DNA from: Primulina eburnea
Taxonomy: Eukaryota > Streptophyta > Magnoliopsida > Lamiales > Gesneriaceae
Assembly: GCF_022965805.1 (NCBI RefSeq)
Contig: NC_133110.1
Coordinates: 35,836,317 to 35,900,316, forward strand
Reading direction: 5' to 3'
Length of the DNA stretch: 64,000 bases
Shown: in pieces, positions 36,421 to 50,149 of the stretch
Layout: each line of letters starts with the position of its first letter
Numbering within the stretch: position 1 is the stretch's first letter
Notes under the pieces: generated by a model
The model's database searches: none
Told to the model about the DNA's origin: nothing
Seen by the model: only the letters and a program-made list of their open reading frames with translations
Translations under genes and position numbers: made by a program

Positions 36421-36604
36421 AGTTTATTTTTAAAAATAGCCTTAATTACTAAAAATTATATCATATAACATTTTGTAGTTTAATAACCCTAAAATATATC
36501 TTATTTCCATTTCTCATGTCAATAAATCAGTACAATTTACAGAAATTAGAATCACATTTCAAATGAATTAAAATAATTTCATCTTGTAATACATCATTTC
36601 TTTT

Positions 36605-36658
<54 letters not shown>

Positions 36659-37211
36659 TGACATTAATTCGACTAATAAAAAATTAGAATGTTAATAATT
36701 ATTATTATTTAAAATAACTATTTTTATGATAAAAATAAATATTGGATTGATAATTATAAAAATTATTAATTAAATAGAAAAATAAGAAAAAAATATAAAA
36801 TTAGATGATAATATAATCAATTATAAGAAAAAAGTTAATAATAGTAAATAATGCAAAACCGTTATTTCGATTATTTTTGCTTCAATTATATAATCAAGTA
36901 ATTAATAAAATAATATTGAAAATAACAGTAATAATAATAAATGATAAGAGATAAATTAACATTGTAATATTAATCATAAAATAATAAAGAATACAATATG
37001 AGTATTAAAAAAATTAACTAATTCAATAAAAATTAAAATTTTATTAAAGTTTTATTATCATTATAAATTAACAAAAAAGTTTTATTGTTTGGGTGGAGAT
37101 ATTTATATGTAATAATTTATCTAAATAATATGAGGAAAAAAAAGTAAAATGTGATCAACGAGGAGTTGAAATCAAAGCTTATTCTTTGTCAAGTATAAAA
37201 AATAATACATA
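36421..37211. other. AT-rich DNA without genes; contains an (AAT)n tract
   Basis: A (TAA)n microsatellite of about 17 units lies at 36607-36657. The rest is very AT-rich with no coding pattern. Confidence 0.7.
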
Positions 37212-37227
37212 GAAAATGAATCATAAT

Positions 37228-37473
37228 TGCTCCAAAAGGTGAAATCGCTCACCTTAGGCGCTCCTCATCCCCGGCCTGACAGGAATGTGAGAGGAGGTAA
37301 ATCATGGTGACTCAGTCAACCAGCAGCAGCTAGACCTTATGCTACGCCGCGCACAAGGAGCTCCACCTCATTGGAGGGAATTTAACTCCCACACTGCCGC
37401 TTGCGAGACTCGATCCCTGGTCATTGCTCCAAGATTTACTGCTGCTGACCAACTGAGCTAAGCCCATGCGGGC
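37228..37473 (-). mobile_element. tRNA-derived SINE (246 bp) with a 16-bp target duplication
   Basis: The minus strand starts CGCCCGCATGGGCTTAGC and has a Pol III A box (TTAGCTCAGTTGG, 37449-37461) and B box (GGGATCGAGTCTC, 37405-37417) about 30 bp apart, as in tRNA-derived SINEs. Identical GAAAATGAATCATAAT flanks it at 37212-37227 and 37474-37489. It is much richer in G+C than its surroundings. It has no long A tail; its 3' end is CTTTTGGAGCA. Confidence 0.9.
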
Positions 37474-37489
37474 GAAAATGAATCATAAT

Positions 37490-39050
37490 CGAAAGATGGT
37501 AAAGGGATTTTTCCCAAATTTATCGATAAATTATTAGCCCCAAGACTTTGGATGTTAATTTGATGTACTGAATAGAATTTATCAACGTTTTAATTATTAA
37601 TGACGACTGATATACATGTGTGACATAAAAATAATTCTTTCGTTGGGACCAAATAAATTTGATAAAAATTATATGTATAGAAAACTATGGCTGTGCCGTA
37701 TTTATTGAAATTTGAAAGTTATGAGTTTGAGTCCACCTATGATTTGTTCAACGTTGAAATTTGATTACGACAAGATTTATCACTTATATATATTATCGTC
37801 TCGTGACATACGACGTGTATATATATTTGAAAAAAATTATGTTAAATAATATATGTGTGATTTTCTAGAAATTATATTAAAATATAAAAGTCACAAAATA
37901 TATTTATAATAATTTTTTTATGTTAGAGGAAATATAACCATTTAAAAATTCCAAAAAAGTAAATAAAGATAAGATGTATGGTGTTTTAGACAAACTTAAA
38001 ATTATTTTAGGACTTCATTCAGATAGTATATGGTGCTTTCGTATTATATAATGAGTGGGTCTCATGTGAGACCGTCTCACGGATCCTAATCTGTGAAAAC
38101 ATGTATTAAATCAAGAATTTTATAGAGGATAACAAATTTATTATAATGCATTGGGTGCTTCGAGTCTATGCAATGGATTCGAAATAACAAGAATGCAAAG
38201 TCGAGGTCTGCAGTACTTAGGCTTGACATGAGTATTATCAAGGAAAACTTTATTGACCCTTTTCTAAACATATCTTCGATCTTAACGAGTACTCTCAGAG
38301 AAAACGTTCTTGAAATTTTTATCTATAAAATTTGAATTTTCAGCAACTTTGGAAAAAATGGCATTGCTCTTTCCTTGAGTGTCTAAATGACTTGCAAACT
38401 AGACTCTTAGGGGATCACATCAGTATAAAATTTGAAGTCTGGTCATGCACAAGGAAATCAATTTATTTGTTAAATTTGGACCATTTGTGATGCAACAGAA
38501 AACAGGACATGCACAAAAGTTGATGTTTTAGTCAAGAAGCTCAAAGAATTTGCGCTCATCAAGGAAAAGACAAATATATTCAAATTTCAGTCACACTTCA
38601 TCAAGAAAACACGGTACACTCGATCTAAAACTTGTATATTCATTTATAAGAAGTTCTTGAGTTTGATGACAATATGATATTTTATCTTGTCCTAGCATTG
38701 CTTTGTGTTTTAACATGCTTAGAAATTTTATTACATTTATGATTGTAATTAGTGTTTAATAAGGGAATTCCTAAATGTCTAATGAATATTTGAGTTGGCA
38801 AATATATCTTGATTTTGTGTTGCTTGGAATTTTGAATTAATATTGTCTATTCTTGGTGAATCTTATTTACTCAACTGAATATATCTATGTGTTAAATCTA
38901 TTTCAATGTAAGTTAAAGATTGAATATTTTATGTTATTATTTATACTGATTAGCCACCTCTCTACTTTTATCAATTTCAAAATTTAAAAAATATAGAGGG
39001 AGAATTAGTTATAAGAGATCGAATTTAAATCTTGAGGAGTAGAAAAATTT
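37490..39050. other. Intergenic, no gene seen
   Basis: AT-rich DNA. At 38053-38097 it holds a 45-bp left end of the MULE-type MITE (GAGTGGGTCTCATGTGAGAC). Nothing else is recognisable. Confidence 0.5.
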
Positions 39051-40665
39051 TGTTGGGCTGAGAAAACACTTAACAATCTAGATTTTGATGATAACAAAAT
39101 TTATTATTATATTTTACTCAAGTGTGAACTCTAATTTTGCAAAGCCTATACTCTGACGAGTTTTATTATTTCAATTATATCTCATAACTCAATGATTTAA
39201 ATGATCGGTCAGCACGACTGCTGAACATAAACTTCAATTTTATAGAAGTCATATTTCGGACTGATCGGGTTAGTTCGGATGTTATCTAGAGAAATAGTTG
39301 TTGTTGTATTCGTGTTGTAGAACCAACAATTGAATTGCAATTTATCATCTTCTTAAGCTCAGAGTCAAACATCGTCTTTAGAAAATGATTTGTAGAAAAT
39401 TCTCTTATCTTTCTAATGCATGCTTAATCATTTCATTACGATAATTTAACTTAGTGATATGGTCAAAATCCCATAACTACTCAAGTCTAGCAGGTTGATG
39501 TATCTGCGACTTCTAGTTAGACATCGTGGCATTCGGTTGGCATATATAACATTCAAACTAATCCGACCAGGCTAAAATACGACTTCTATAGAATTAAATT
39601 GGCTTTCCAACCATTTTTACTTCTAGTCATGAGCTGGTAAAGTTCAGTTGTTTGCTGGATCCGCGACTTCCATCTGGTGTTGTGTCAGGCTAGAATTTTT
39701 CTTCATGAACTTGCAACGACTCAATGTCCAGTACAAACAGCTCGATGAACAGTACCAACGGTTGGATGAACAGTAGCAAAGGCTCGATGAACATTAAAGA
39801 CAGCTCAATAACAAAAAGAGGCTAGAAAGTCAAATATGAGTGTGAGAAACAATACAAAACTTTTCCAAAAGATCACATTATAGTATCTAATGTCTATATC
39901 ATTCTTGAAGGTCATAAATACAATACCTTGAAGATCAAACAACAAGCTTTGGTGGGGATTAAAATCATGGGCATATTATGCAAGAAAAACCAGCTGAATG
40001 AGAGAGCCCAAGAAGAAGAGTCTAAATAGATTAATTAGCTTGGTAAGAGATTTTTCCTTTGTGTGAGGATGCATTTGAGATTATATGCACTATAATGAAT
40101 TAATTTTGTCATACACACAATCATTCACACAAAAGAGAGTTGATCTTTAAAAATAGTTGAGTGATATTCTTCACACAAAGACATTAAAGATTATGTTTGT
40201 AGTCTTGAAATAAGAGACGTTAAATATTATGCGGATTGTAAAATTGCGACCTAAAATTAGAAGTGTGCTAAGAGTTTTGATTAGACAATAGATAAATCCT
40301 AAGTATAAATTAGTTTGTACAAATGGTTGAATAAATCAAAGTATTCTAGTAAATCCTTTCTAAGTGGAAGAAGAGGTGACGTATAAGTGATATCTCCAAA
40401 AATCTATAAATAAAATTGTGTCTCTTACTTTATTGCATTTAATTATTGTTACTATTTTTATAATACATTATTGAAGCATCATACGTATTTTTCAAATACC
40501 ATAATATAATATACCAAATATTTGATAAAATGTTTCGAACAAACCATTTTTATTAGTTCAAACTGATTTTATTTAAAATATTTTACAAAATGATTAATCG
40601 GTTTTTAGAAAGATTATATTGAGTTTCTTCTGCTTAATTTAGAATCAAACATTTCAAAACGAGCT
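39051..40665 (+). mobile_element. Old LTR related to 22504-23882
   Basis: It starts TGTTGGGCTGAG and follows the same order of landmarks as the copy at 22504 (GATTTTGATGATAACAAAA, CACACAATCATTCACAC, GGAAGAAGAGGTGACGTA, GAGCTATT) but is strongly diverged. No pol lies beside it, so it is a solo or fragment LTR. The right end is approximate. Confidence 0.6.
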
Positions 40666-40890
40666 ATTATGTCTCTTTATCATATGAGGCGAAACGCTAA
40701 TGAAGCTACACGTCATTTGGATCGTCATGTTTTGAACTTATCGTCGAATATAGAATGGCTTCATAGTGGTTTTCCTCCTCAGTTGTCCAAAACTGTGAAA
40801 GTCACGAGTTCTATTCTAAATTATTGCAAGGAGTCAGTTGTTGAGATTGATTGCAATATTTTTTTTATTATGAAAGTAGTCGAAACGTGA
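40666..40890 (+). pseudogene. Fragment of a plant-type RNase H domain (LINE-like)
   Basis: The stretch MRRNANEATRHLDRHVL resembles the end of the RVT_3 RNase H domain, where an R-x-x-N-x-x-A-H helix precedes the C-terminus. Only about 35 residues match. It begins right at the end of the old LTR, suggesting the LTR inserted into or beside a non-LTR element or an RNase H-like gene. Confidence 0.45.
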
Positions 40891-41907
40891 CTTTTGAGTT
40901 GTTTTTTGTCTTAAAAAATTAAAAATATATAGTTACATTGCATTGTGGACCTTTAGCCGGCCCATTACACTCTAACAACAACTGGGCTTTGTTGGGCTTT
41001 AACAATTTGTCCCATGGGCCTCACATGCATCGATCTTATTGTCATAACAAGCTTAATTTTTTGAAAAATAAATGTTAAAATGTGTTTTATGAAGTAATGC
41101 TTTTGAAAATATTCCAAATTGGGCATCCCATAAGTAGGGATGGATTCATTAATGTACTGTGTATCGAGAAAGGGGAGATGAGACGACCTAATCACGAATC
41201 CAAAGATTCACAAGGTAGCTTGAACTCACCCTACAAAAAAAAAAAGAAAGAGATTTGATTATGGTCCTTAACTATGCTTGGTATCGAATATCGACGTACT
41301 TTGTGGATACATCTTCGACTTGATCAATGAAAATTATTATTTTCTATGCTTCAAAGTATTATTTTTCAATCATTTTTTTGTTAGTTATGTTATGAAAAAA
41401 TATTGTGTAATATATGTTAATTTGAGTGAAAATCATTACTTTTTATGTCAAAATTATTACTTTTCACTGTTGGTACGGAAAAAATCATCACGTCTCATGA
41501 ATATAGATTTGTGAATCGTTGCACAAAAACCTACTGTATCTCAAAATCTTCATCATGTGATAATAAGATATGAATGTTAGAATCAAGGGGAATTAATTTG
41601 ACATGATCATCCTAATACTCATTACCAAAACAATTCATTAATAATCACATTATTCAGATAAATCACAATGAGTATTGTGCGACAAGTTCGTCCGAAACAA
41701 TCTTGATACAGAAAATTAAATTCTTGATCATTGTTCAAACGGTTAGATATCCTTCGAAAAAAGTCATAATTTCATTTTTTTATATATAAATTGATAATAT
41801 AATTATTATAATTTAATTTTAAACTCAAAATATTGTCTCAAACTTAAACATATATGATACGTTACATCAGATCGTAGGTGCAAGGTCGAATTATCTCATA
41901 TATTTGA
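40891..41907. other. Intergenic, no gene seen
   Basis: It contains AT-rich ATTATTTT/GAAAATCATTACTTTT words near 41325-41480 that look like worn MITE sequence. Confidence 0.4.
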
Positions 41908-42116
41908 GGCAAAAACTTGTGTGAGACGGTCTCACGGATATTATTTGTGAGACGTATCTCTTATTTAGGTCATCCATGAAAAAATATTATTTTTTATGCT
42001 AAGAGTATTACTTTTTATTGTAAATATGGATAGGATTGACCCGTCTCACAGATTAAGATTCGTGAGACGATCTCACAGATTAAGATTCGTGAAACGGTCT
42101 CACATGAGACTTACTC
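41908..42116 (-). mobile_element. MULE-type MITE, copy 1 (209 bp)
   Basis: It is flanked by a perfect 9-bp target duplication TATATTTGA at 41899-41907 and 42117-42125. Ends read GGCAAAAACTTGTGTGAGAC and GTCTCACATGAGACTTACTC. It is the inverse of copies at 49968 and 57217, with a roughly 27-bp internal duplication near 42045-42095. A 9-bp duplication fits Mutator-like transposase. Confidence 0.8.
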
Positions 42117-42125
42117 TATATTTGA

Positions 42126-44100
42126 TAATTTGATGCTCCACGTGGGCTTCACCCATGTGAGGTGATGAGCGAGCACGTACAAGTTATGTGCAGACCATGT
42201 GTCTCTCCATTATCCCAACCCAATCTCCATTTTTCCTCTCTTTGGACACATTTAAATTGCTCTAATTAAATTACTGCTTTAAAAAAATTGAATTTGAACT
42301 TTTAATTCTTATTTAATCACCAGAAATAATAATTAACAAGTAGAATAATGTAAATATTCTCCAATATAACACCAATTACTTTTATTATTATGATTATTAT
42401 TATTATTATTTTTATTGTTATTGTTATGGACGAATTGAATTCTTGCCATGGCATTTATTCTGTCAATTAAATATTCGTATTTAAATCTAAATTAGGATAA
42501 TAATTTCTTCCGAACTGTGTGCAAAATTTGATACTCAATCAAAAGGAGGATATGAAAGAGATCTTTTACTCGTTTACATAGATGAAAGATCGGGTATGAG
42601 TATTTTTGGATATAAGATGAAAACAAGTCTGAAAGAATATTATATATCTGATCTGAATATTTGATTAAATTAATACATACATATATATATATATATATAT
42701 GATTTTATTAAATGATATTAGTCGGATGGAATGAAAAAAATTGTTAATATATTGTTGCTGTTGTTTTTATAAGATAATGATGTTGAGAAATAGAGTAAGC
42801 GTATATATATAATTTTTTTATAATTAATTTGTTTTATATTTAAATAAAAATTAATGAAAAATGACACTACAATTTAAAATAATAAAACAGAGCAGAGCAA
42901 GCCACCAAAATGTCTCATATTTAGATTCTTGGTAATGGTGATATTAGTTTCACGAGCTTCGATAATATTACATCTAGTTACTATGCACACGCGATGCGTG
43001 TGTACAAATTTTTTTTATCATTATCGATGAACTAAAGTGCAATTTGACAATTTATGGAGTGATTAAATTGATATTTGAATTGTTGAAATAAAATAAAAAT
43101 AAAAATGTGTGTTGAAATTTAAAAAACAAAACAAAAAAAACAAAAATGTAATATTAGTATTATATAAGGGTAAAATAGGAAGGAAAAATTGATGTCCTCT
43201 TAGGTAGTTACTATCATGTGCTCAAACTTAATATAATAGTATAGATTATATAAATTCATATAAGAAAACTTTTAATTTAATTATCATAAATCAATAAATA
43301 TTTTTTTCAAAAAAATTAAATTATTGTAAGAAACATAAACAAAATACTAGACAACTCACATAATTCAAATAAGAATAAGCTTCGTGTGACATAATATATT
43401 TATATTCATGAGATAGTTGCAGCGAAAAATAATAATTTTGACATAAAAGATTATGTTTTTCTCGACTCGAGTCAAATAAGGTATCGACTTTAAAAAATTG
43501 ATTCATGAAAGTTTTACATAAGTTTTTGTTTCCAAATAAAGGGAAAAACACATATATTATGTGTGTGTGTATATATAAGGAAAGAATTACTAAAACCCGA
43601 TAACAAATTTAGACAATGGAAAGAAAATGTGAGAAACAGATGGAAATGCGAGGAGCCGCTAGGAGAATTTAGTATGAATGTATGATAATATTGACTTCAT
43701 TTTTCTTTTTTTTTTTTCCTTTTCATTTACATGTAATCAGCATTCCTGATAAAAACCAACACAGAAAAATAAGTAAATTGATAATCTCCAGATAATAATC
43801 ACAAAATGCATCAGTGGTGCGTCCTGGGAATATTTTTTTCGGACTTTTATGCTTAAAGATTGAATCTTTGACTGTTTTTTTTTTGTTGATTGATTCTCCA
43901 GTTCTTGTTGCGTTTCGCGGGATGTTTGTTGTTCCCGTTGATGGTTGTTGTTCTTTTGCATTGTACAATCGGGTAAACACTTGTTCAGATTTCTGATCGA
44001 TGCAATTGATGATGAATAGCTTTTTTTTTTTTTTTTTTTTTTTGGCGTTCTTCCCATTTGAGCCTAAAGAATTTCTGGAGTCTTTTGATTTGCACGTATT
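42126..44100. other. Intergenic upstream of the Atossa-like gene
   Basis: AT-rich. A short perfect hairpin CACACGCGATGCGTGTG lies at 42986-43002 and a TA tract at about 42684-42701. A T-run of about 23 bases ends at 44043. The promoter of the downstream gene probably lies in the last few hundred bases, but no TATA box stands out. Confidence 0.4.
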
Positions 44101-44812
44101 TCGTGTTTGATTCATTCGTGGAAATGACTGTGAGGAGAAACACTTTCTTTCTAATTTGATTTCTTAATGTTTATGATGTCGATTTGATTGCACTGAAAAT
44201 GGAGATGATTGTTGCCTTTTCTGAGCAATTTCCGTGGGAGTATCAGTTTAGTTACGGATCTAATGAAATTAACATTGTATTAATGGAGTTTAAAATCCTG
44301 CAGTGGACCTATACGTTCTGCTTATATGTTCCTTGTGTATCTGATTCACACTGGATTCATTTTGCTCTTCTTCCAGTGAAAAAAATTCAAGTTGAATTAA
44401 TTCTGTTATGCTATTATGTTGTTCTCCGCAGTTATACTGCAATCAGGATATGATAATGTGATAGACTGACCATTTATGGAATTTTTTCAGGATAGATCTT
44501 GTCGCGGAATTTCTGAAGCCAGACGTATTGTGATATCTTCATGTTTGATTTCGTGTTTGAGTTGCTTGGTTGTTCAAATGGATTCATTTGTGGAATGACA
44601 TAGGCAGATAGAGATTTTTTGCCGTTTGCCCGATCTAGTTCTTGTAGGTGCATTCTGTATAGTTCTTGACAATTGAAATATGGTACTGATATTCTATCAG
44701 CTTTGCCTACACCGTTCTTAGTAATCAGCAACATAAAAAGGCTAGAGGATGTTCTCTTGCGCGACTAGTTAATCGTCAAAGCAGAGACATTGGTTGGTTT
44801 ACCAGTTTAATC

Positions 44813-47800
44813 ATGGGATTGCCTCAAATTTCCTTAGGCAAGAACGACGAAGAAGGATCGACATCGCCAAACACCATCATGCAAATGCCTTCTCAACTTA
44901 TCAGTGTAACTAGCTTTGACACAAGTAAAATAGAAATAAGTAGCTCAAGTAATCGAATGTATGGAGACATCCTATGTACTTCAAGGGAACTTGTAAAAAA
45001 TCCTGACACTTATGGTTTTCACAAGGACGGAAAGCCGAAAATGTACAAGTTGAAGATTGATTCAAGAGGGAAGAACCGGTTCATATCTCATGATGGCGGA
45101 AACGATATTCAAAGTCCAGTTTCTAGGGTAGTGGGTTTTGAACCCAGTGAATCAATTCGCAACTCCAATCCACGTGAAGACGAACGGCCAGGTATAGATC
45201 CATGTAGTGCAACTGAAAATTCAGGTTCTGTTATTAGGAAACGGTTATTATCGCCTTTGAACGCCATGCGTTTTTCTGATGAATTTAGTGGTGAACATTT
45301 AGAAATTGGGAACACGTGTAATCAGAGTAGTTTTCATGTTACGGATGGCAATCATAACTTCACCTTGAAAGAGAACAAGAAGGCTCACTTTGGCGACATG
45401 GACTATGCTGGTCCATCAATTTTGTCCCCACCTATATCTCTAAGTGGTAATAATGGTTTACGAGAAGAAGATTGTAAAACAAGCTCCAAGGTTGTCTTAG
45501 ATGGTACTATGCTTGGAAACTTTGAAACGTTTGAGAATCTTCCATCCTCATACCATGATGTCAACTGTTACAAAGCAACAACTGAAACACCATTTACTAA
45601 TGAGGTAATGGACTTGTCTCGAGATTTTATTGTGTCTCCGCCATTATCTCTGTCTCCTCTTGGACCAAGATTTTGTAGAAAGATCAGAAATTCAAGATTA
45701 TCCTGGGATTCCAAGATAGAGTTTGATGAGAGGTATATTAGTTTTAAGGATGTGGAGCAGTCTCTGGAAGGAACTTTCTCTAGCATTTTATCTTCTCATA
45801 AAGATAGTAATTCTATAATGGCGAGCAACGTGTTCGACAAAGATGAAAATTTTCCAATGAACTTTGAGATTTTGACCCCTGAAACAACTCAAAGTGCCAA
45901 GTTGGGTAGAACTTTAAGTGGAATGTCTGTTAGAAGATCCTTGGTTGGTTCATTCGAGGAGTCATTGTTATCAGGTCGATTAGCTTCTGGGGTGGTCAGC
46001 CAGGTACGTGCATTTCTTCTTCAATTTAGTCCTCAAAATTCAAGTGTAACTGTAAGAAAGGATATATTGTTGTACCGAAAACTTTAATGGATATCAACTG
46101 CGATCTTTCAAAATGCACAGCTGCTCTAGCATCACTTCTCAATTGGTGTGCAACATATGTAATCACTCAACAAGCCCCTCCCATTAACTTTCGATTGTAA
46201 AGATTCATGCAACATATAATTATCCAAGAGGCCAAAAAGCCTTTGAGCATCATATATCTAGTTCCGCTTAATTTTTCCCTCCTTTTTTGTCTGGGCAGAA
46301 AATTGATGGCTTCCTCGCGGTTCTGAATATTACTGGAGGGAAATGTTCTCCTCATCCACAGAAACTTCCATTTTCCGTATCTAGTGTAGATGGTGATAAA
46401 TACTTGTTGTACTACTCCTCTATAGAGCTCTCTGACCGTTTATCTGCACGCAAAAATGAAGGTCCAAAATTGAAGAGAAGCCTCAGTGCTAATGGCTCAT
46501 CTGATGAAAAATCACGTCTGAGCATACCTATGAAAGGGCGCGTACAGTTGGTACTGTCTCGTTCTTTTGCTCTTCACACCCTGAAATTAAAATGGTTTTT
46601 TTGGTGCACAACATAAGTGAACCTTCTGGACAGTGGACACATAAAGAACGCTTCACATGAAGCTTCATCACTTAAGTTCGATTAATATAATGTTGTTTAA
46701 AATAGGGAACGAGATTTTGTCTAAATCTTGAACAAGAAGAGAACTTCCATTTAATTATTTTCCCTATGCAATCTCCTTGTGCTAAATGGGGAGTATATAA
46801 TGTAGAATGCATGAAATAAACTGGAGACTGATGGAGATAGTGGCTACATGGCAATTTTAATAATATTTCTTTCGAGGAGAGGAAATTTATCATCATTAAG
46901 AATTTGTCCTGCCAACATGATTTTGATGTGGCCCTTAACATAAACAGATATTTCATGCCCACCAACCTATTTTACGACTGCAAAACTACTCGTGAGCTGT
47001 AATTACCATGCCTTTCAGCTACGATAACTGGATTTCTTGTGCAGGTCCTAAGCAATCCAGAAAGAACGCCAATACATACATTCTTTTGTAACTACGATCT
47101 GAGTGACATGCCAGCTGGCACGAAGGTTCGTGTATCTAATTGTTTCTGGAATCACTCCAAATATAGCTGCCTTAATCACAACAATTGCAGGTATATACTA
47201 TGATGAGCGTACATGGCATATTCATTCTGGAATGGTGTCTTGAACTCTGCTGCAGCTTGTCATTTTCTGATTACGCTTTGATTATCATCTTATCTTTAGT
47301 CCAATTCTCAGAATACAAAATATTAGTTTAATTTTCTGGTCGTAGCTTTTGTAGTTTTCTTGCTTAATAGCTGGCAGCTAAATATACTCGGTTCATAGTC
47401 TAGTCAAAATATGTTTCCCACATGTACTTCGTTCAATTGAAAATCAAAATCTCACCGTGATCATCCATTTCATTTAATAGACATTCCTACGTCAAAAGGC
47501 CACTGTAGGTGTGGATCGAAGCGGAGATCATCAAGACTCCAGCGCAAAGAATGATGGTCCACTCCCCTCAAATCCAAAATCAGGTATTTCTTTTGACAAG
47601 TAGGACCGTGTTTGCTGCTACACATGGGTCTGGTTGTACATAACAAAATCAGATAGTAACATTGTAGCCCGTCAAAGATTAATACGAGAATGCAGGTTCT
47701 GGTGTTCTGCGGTACGCACTACATTTGCGTTTCATAAGCCCCCACCGAAAGAAGTGCTTGAAAAGAGGTCAGAAATGCAGAGCCGGTCCATCTTCTTTTC

Positions 47801-48154
47801 CTGTAAGCAGATGCTTGGACACCGAAGTGGAACGCCGTTTCTACTTGTATAATGATATGAGAGTGGTGTTCCCTCAGCGGCACTCAGATTCAGACGAGGG
47901 CAAGGTATTTGTATTAGTACTCGATTGCTGCATATAATTCTTATCATAGACATATATTTTTGTAAATTCTCAGGATATTAAACATATTTAAGATGGCTTG
48001 ATATGATTGGATTATTTTTTGATTGCTGCTGCATCCGATTAATTCTTGCTTCTTGCTCGATTATCATTTTATTAAACGCATTGGTTTGACGATCCAGTTG
48101 CAGGTCGAGTATGATTGTCCCTCGAATCCGAAGTATTTCGATATAAGTACATGA
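44813..48154 (+). CDS. Atossa-like (DUF4210/FAM214 family) protein, six coding exons, 628 aa
   Basis: Coding exons by GT-AG signals and frame: 44813-46003, 46299-46550, 47045-47125, 47481-47583, 47696-47904 and 48104-48154 (1887 nt). The start [10 protein letters not shown] matches the conserved plant beginning of this family. Residues 1-370 are a Ser-rich, probably disordered region with [13 protein letters not shown]. The conserved core is [15 protein letters not shown] (about 377-391) followed by [14 protein letters not shown] (398 on), [20 protein letters not shown] (about 474-493) and the C-terminal [17 protein letters not shown], the Atossa/chromosome-segregation-type region. Animal members (ATOSA/ATOSB) act in transcription; the plant role is not something I can state. 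The 5' UTR, 44100-44812, probably has an intron. Confidence 0.9.
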
Positions 48155-48886
48155 TGATCTTGGCCTGAGAACTCAGTTCATATGTACATAAAGGCATGTA
48201 AATTTTTTTTCCCTTGAAACTAACAGGTGCTAAAAAACACACCATTTCCCTGTAAATTCTTGTCAAAGATGCTGCTTGTCATATGTTCATTTAACTGAAC
48301 TAGCATGATGTACGTGCGTTGCACATAATATCAATTAATTTTTTTTTTCGAAATCGTACTATCTTTTAAAATAAAATTTAAATTCTTTACTTTCAATTCT
48401 TTGTTAAAAAACCCATAAAATATGTTAATTATTCTACTATTGCACATATAGTTATAAATTTTTCATATATCTTTTTGTGATACTATAATTTATTACTTAA
48501 TTAGAAATTGCACTAAAAATATAATTACGAAATTACAATAAAATCATTGGAAAAAAATGTAGAGAGAGAATTAAAAGGATAAAACATTTAAATGCAGTAT
48601 AAAGATGAGTTTCGATAAAATTAATATAGGAGTTACATTTTATTATTGAAGTGTTTATAGAAGATTAATTTTGTTATTGCACAAGAAAACAATGTCCTTT
48701 ATCCACCCTTTTATTTATAGGTACCTTTTTATTTATAGGTATATAGATTAATAAGAAAGAACGATTATTAAGAAAAATAAGGAAAGAATGTATTTTGGCT
48801 TCCAAGTGAAATTGATAAATTCCAAGTATACTTGGGGAAAATTCGAACCCAAATTGGACATAAATTTCTGTTCACACACACAGAGA

Positions 48887-48941
<55 letters not shown>

Positions 48942-49967
48942 TTATTATTTTTATTCTTATTAAAAATAACTATAAGTAATTTTTTTCTTTAATCAATTAT
49001 ATAAAAATAAAAAGTATTCTAAGTCATCAAACCACTAATTCTTCTACGTTAGAAATTCATATTCCTACAACATTTCGGTTAAATTTTGCAAAAATAAAGA
49101 TTAAAATTTATTGTTAATTATAATTATTTTCTCGGTTATCTTTATTGAAATCCCACAGGATTTTGAGCACAGCACGAATATTATGACGGCCAAATTCCAA
49201 AGACAAGGAAAAGATGCAAAATGAGACGTGTTCCGTCAATTTCTATACCCTTTTTCATAAAGAAGTTCGGAATAATGCCAGAAATTTGATTTTCGTTGAC
49301 ATTTATTTTCAAGTGTCCTTTTTCGTGTCGTTACACATATGAACATAAAGTTTGTCTTTTGTGAGACGATCTCACGAAAATAGACGTGAGATTCATCAAT
49401 CCGATCAATAATTAAAGTGAAAAGTAACAAATAATATTTTTTTATTAATTGATTGAGTTGGAGATATGCCTGATAAAAATGACTCGTGATACCGTTTCAC
49501 TGGAGTTTATGTGCGTAGTTTAATAGCTCGTGGAATTGGACCGATGATATTGGTCAAATTTTTATTTTATTCATTTAGTTTAGATTAGATAGCACACGTT
49601 TTTAGTCAAACGGGTATTCTAACTTATCTTTTGGAAATATTTACGTTGAATCTATAAATTTCTTCATAATATGCTTATCAAGCTAGAAAAGGAAATTTGA
49701 ATATATTCCTCTTTAGATTTGTCAATACATCATGCATGCATGGTAGAAGGAATGTCAAAATGGCATAATTGGCTCCGATGGGTCAATTTTCAAATCGAAT
49801 ATCAATGGGTTTACAAATTTTAACAATTTCATTTCTTGATCATTATTCATAGTTTTAACTTCTTTTTTTTTTTTTTGGAAAGTAACTATTCACATTCACA
49901 TGTTTACTATATATAAGTTAAATGATGTTTATACTACTATATGATTTAATCAGTATAAATACATTGG
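48155..49967. other. Intergenic, with TA tract and a worn MITE
   Basis: A (TA)n run lies at about 48890-48938. At about 49355-49505 a stretch bounded by GTGAGACGATCTCACG and CGTGATACCGTTTCAC looks like a worn member of the MITE family at 49968. No gene is seen. Confidence 0.55.
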
Positions 49968-50149
49968 GAGTGAGTCTCATGTGAAACCGTCTCACTGATC
50001 TTAATCTGTGAGACGGGTCAACCCTACTCATATTCACAATAAAAAGTAATACTCTTAGCATAAAAAATAATATTTTTTCTTGGATGACCTAAATAAGAGA
50101 CCCGTCTCACAAATACGACCCGTGAGACCGTCTCACACAAGTTTTTGTC
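49968..50149 (+). mobile_element. MULE-type MITE, copy 2 (182 bp)
   Basis: It starts GAGTGAGTCTCATGTGAAAC and ends CTCACACAAGTTTTTGTC. It is closely similar along its length to 57217-57398. Flanking 9-mers ATACATTGG and ATTTACTGG agree at six positions, consistent with a decayed target duplication. Confidence 0.75.

Noticed and set aside
37228..37473. Functional tRNA gene at 37.4 kb
   Set aside because: Only the A and B boxes are tRNA-like; the rest does not fold as a cloverleaf, and target duplications mark it as a SINE.
43723..44115. Minus-strand Lys-rich frames near 43.9 kb
   Set aside because: They read through a T-run in what is probably the 5' flank or UTR of the Atossa-like gene.
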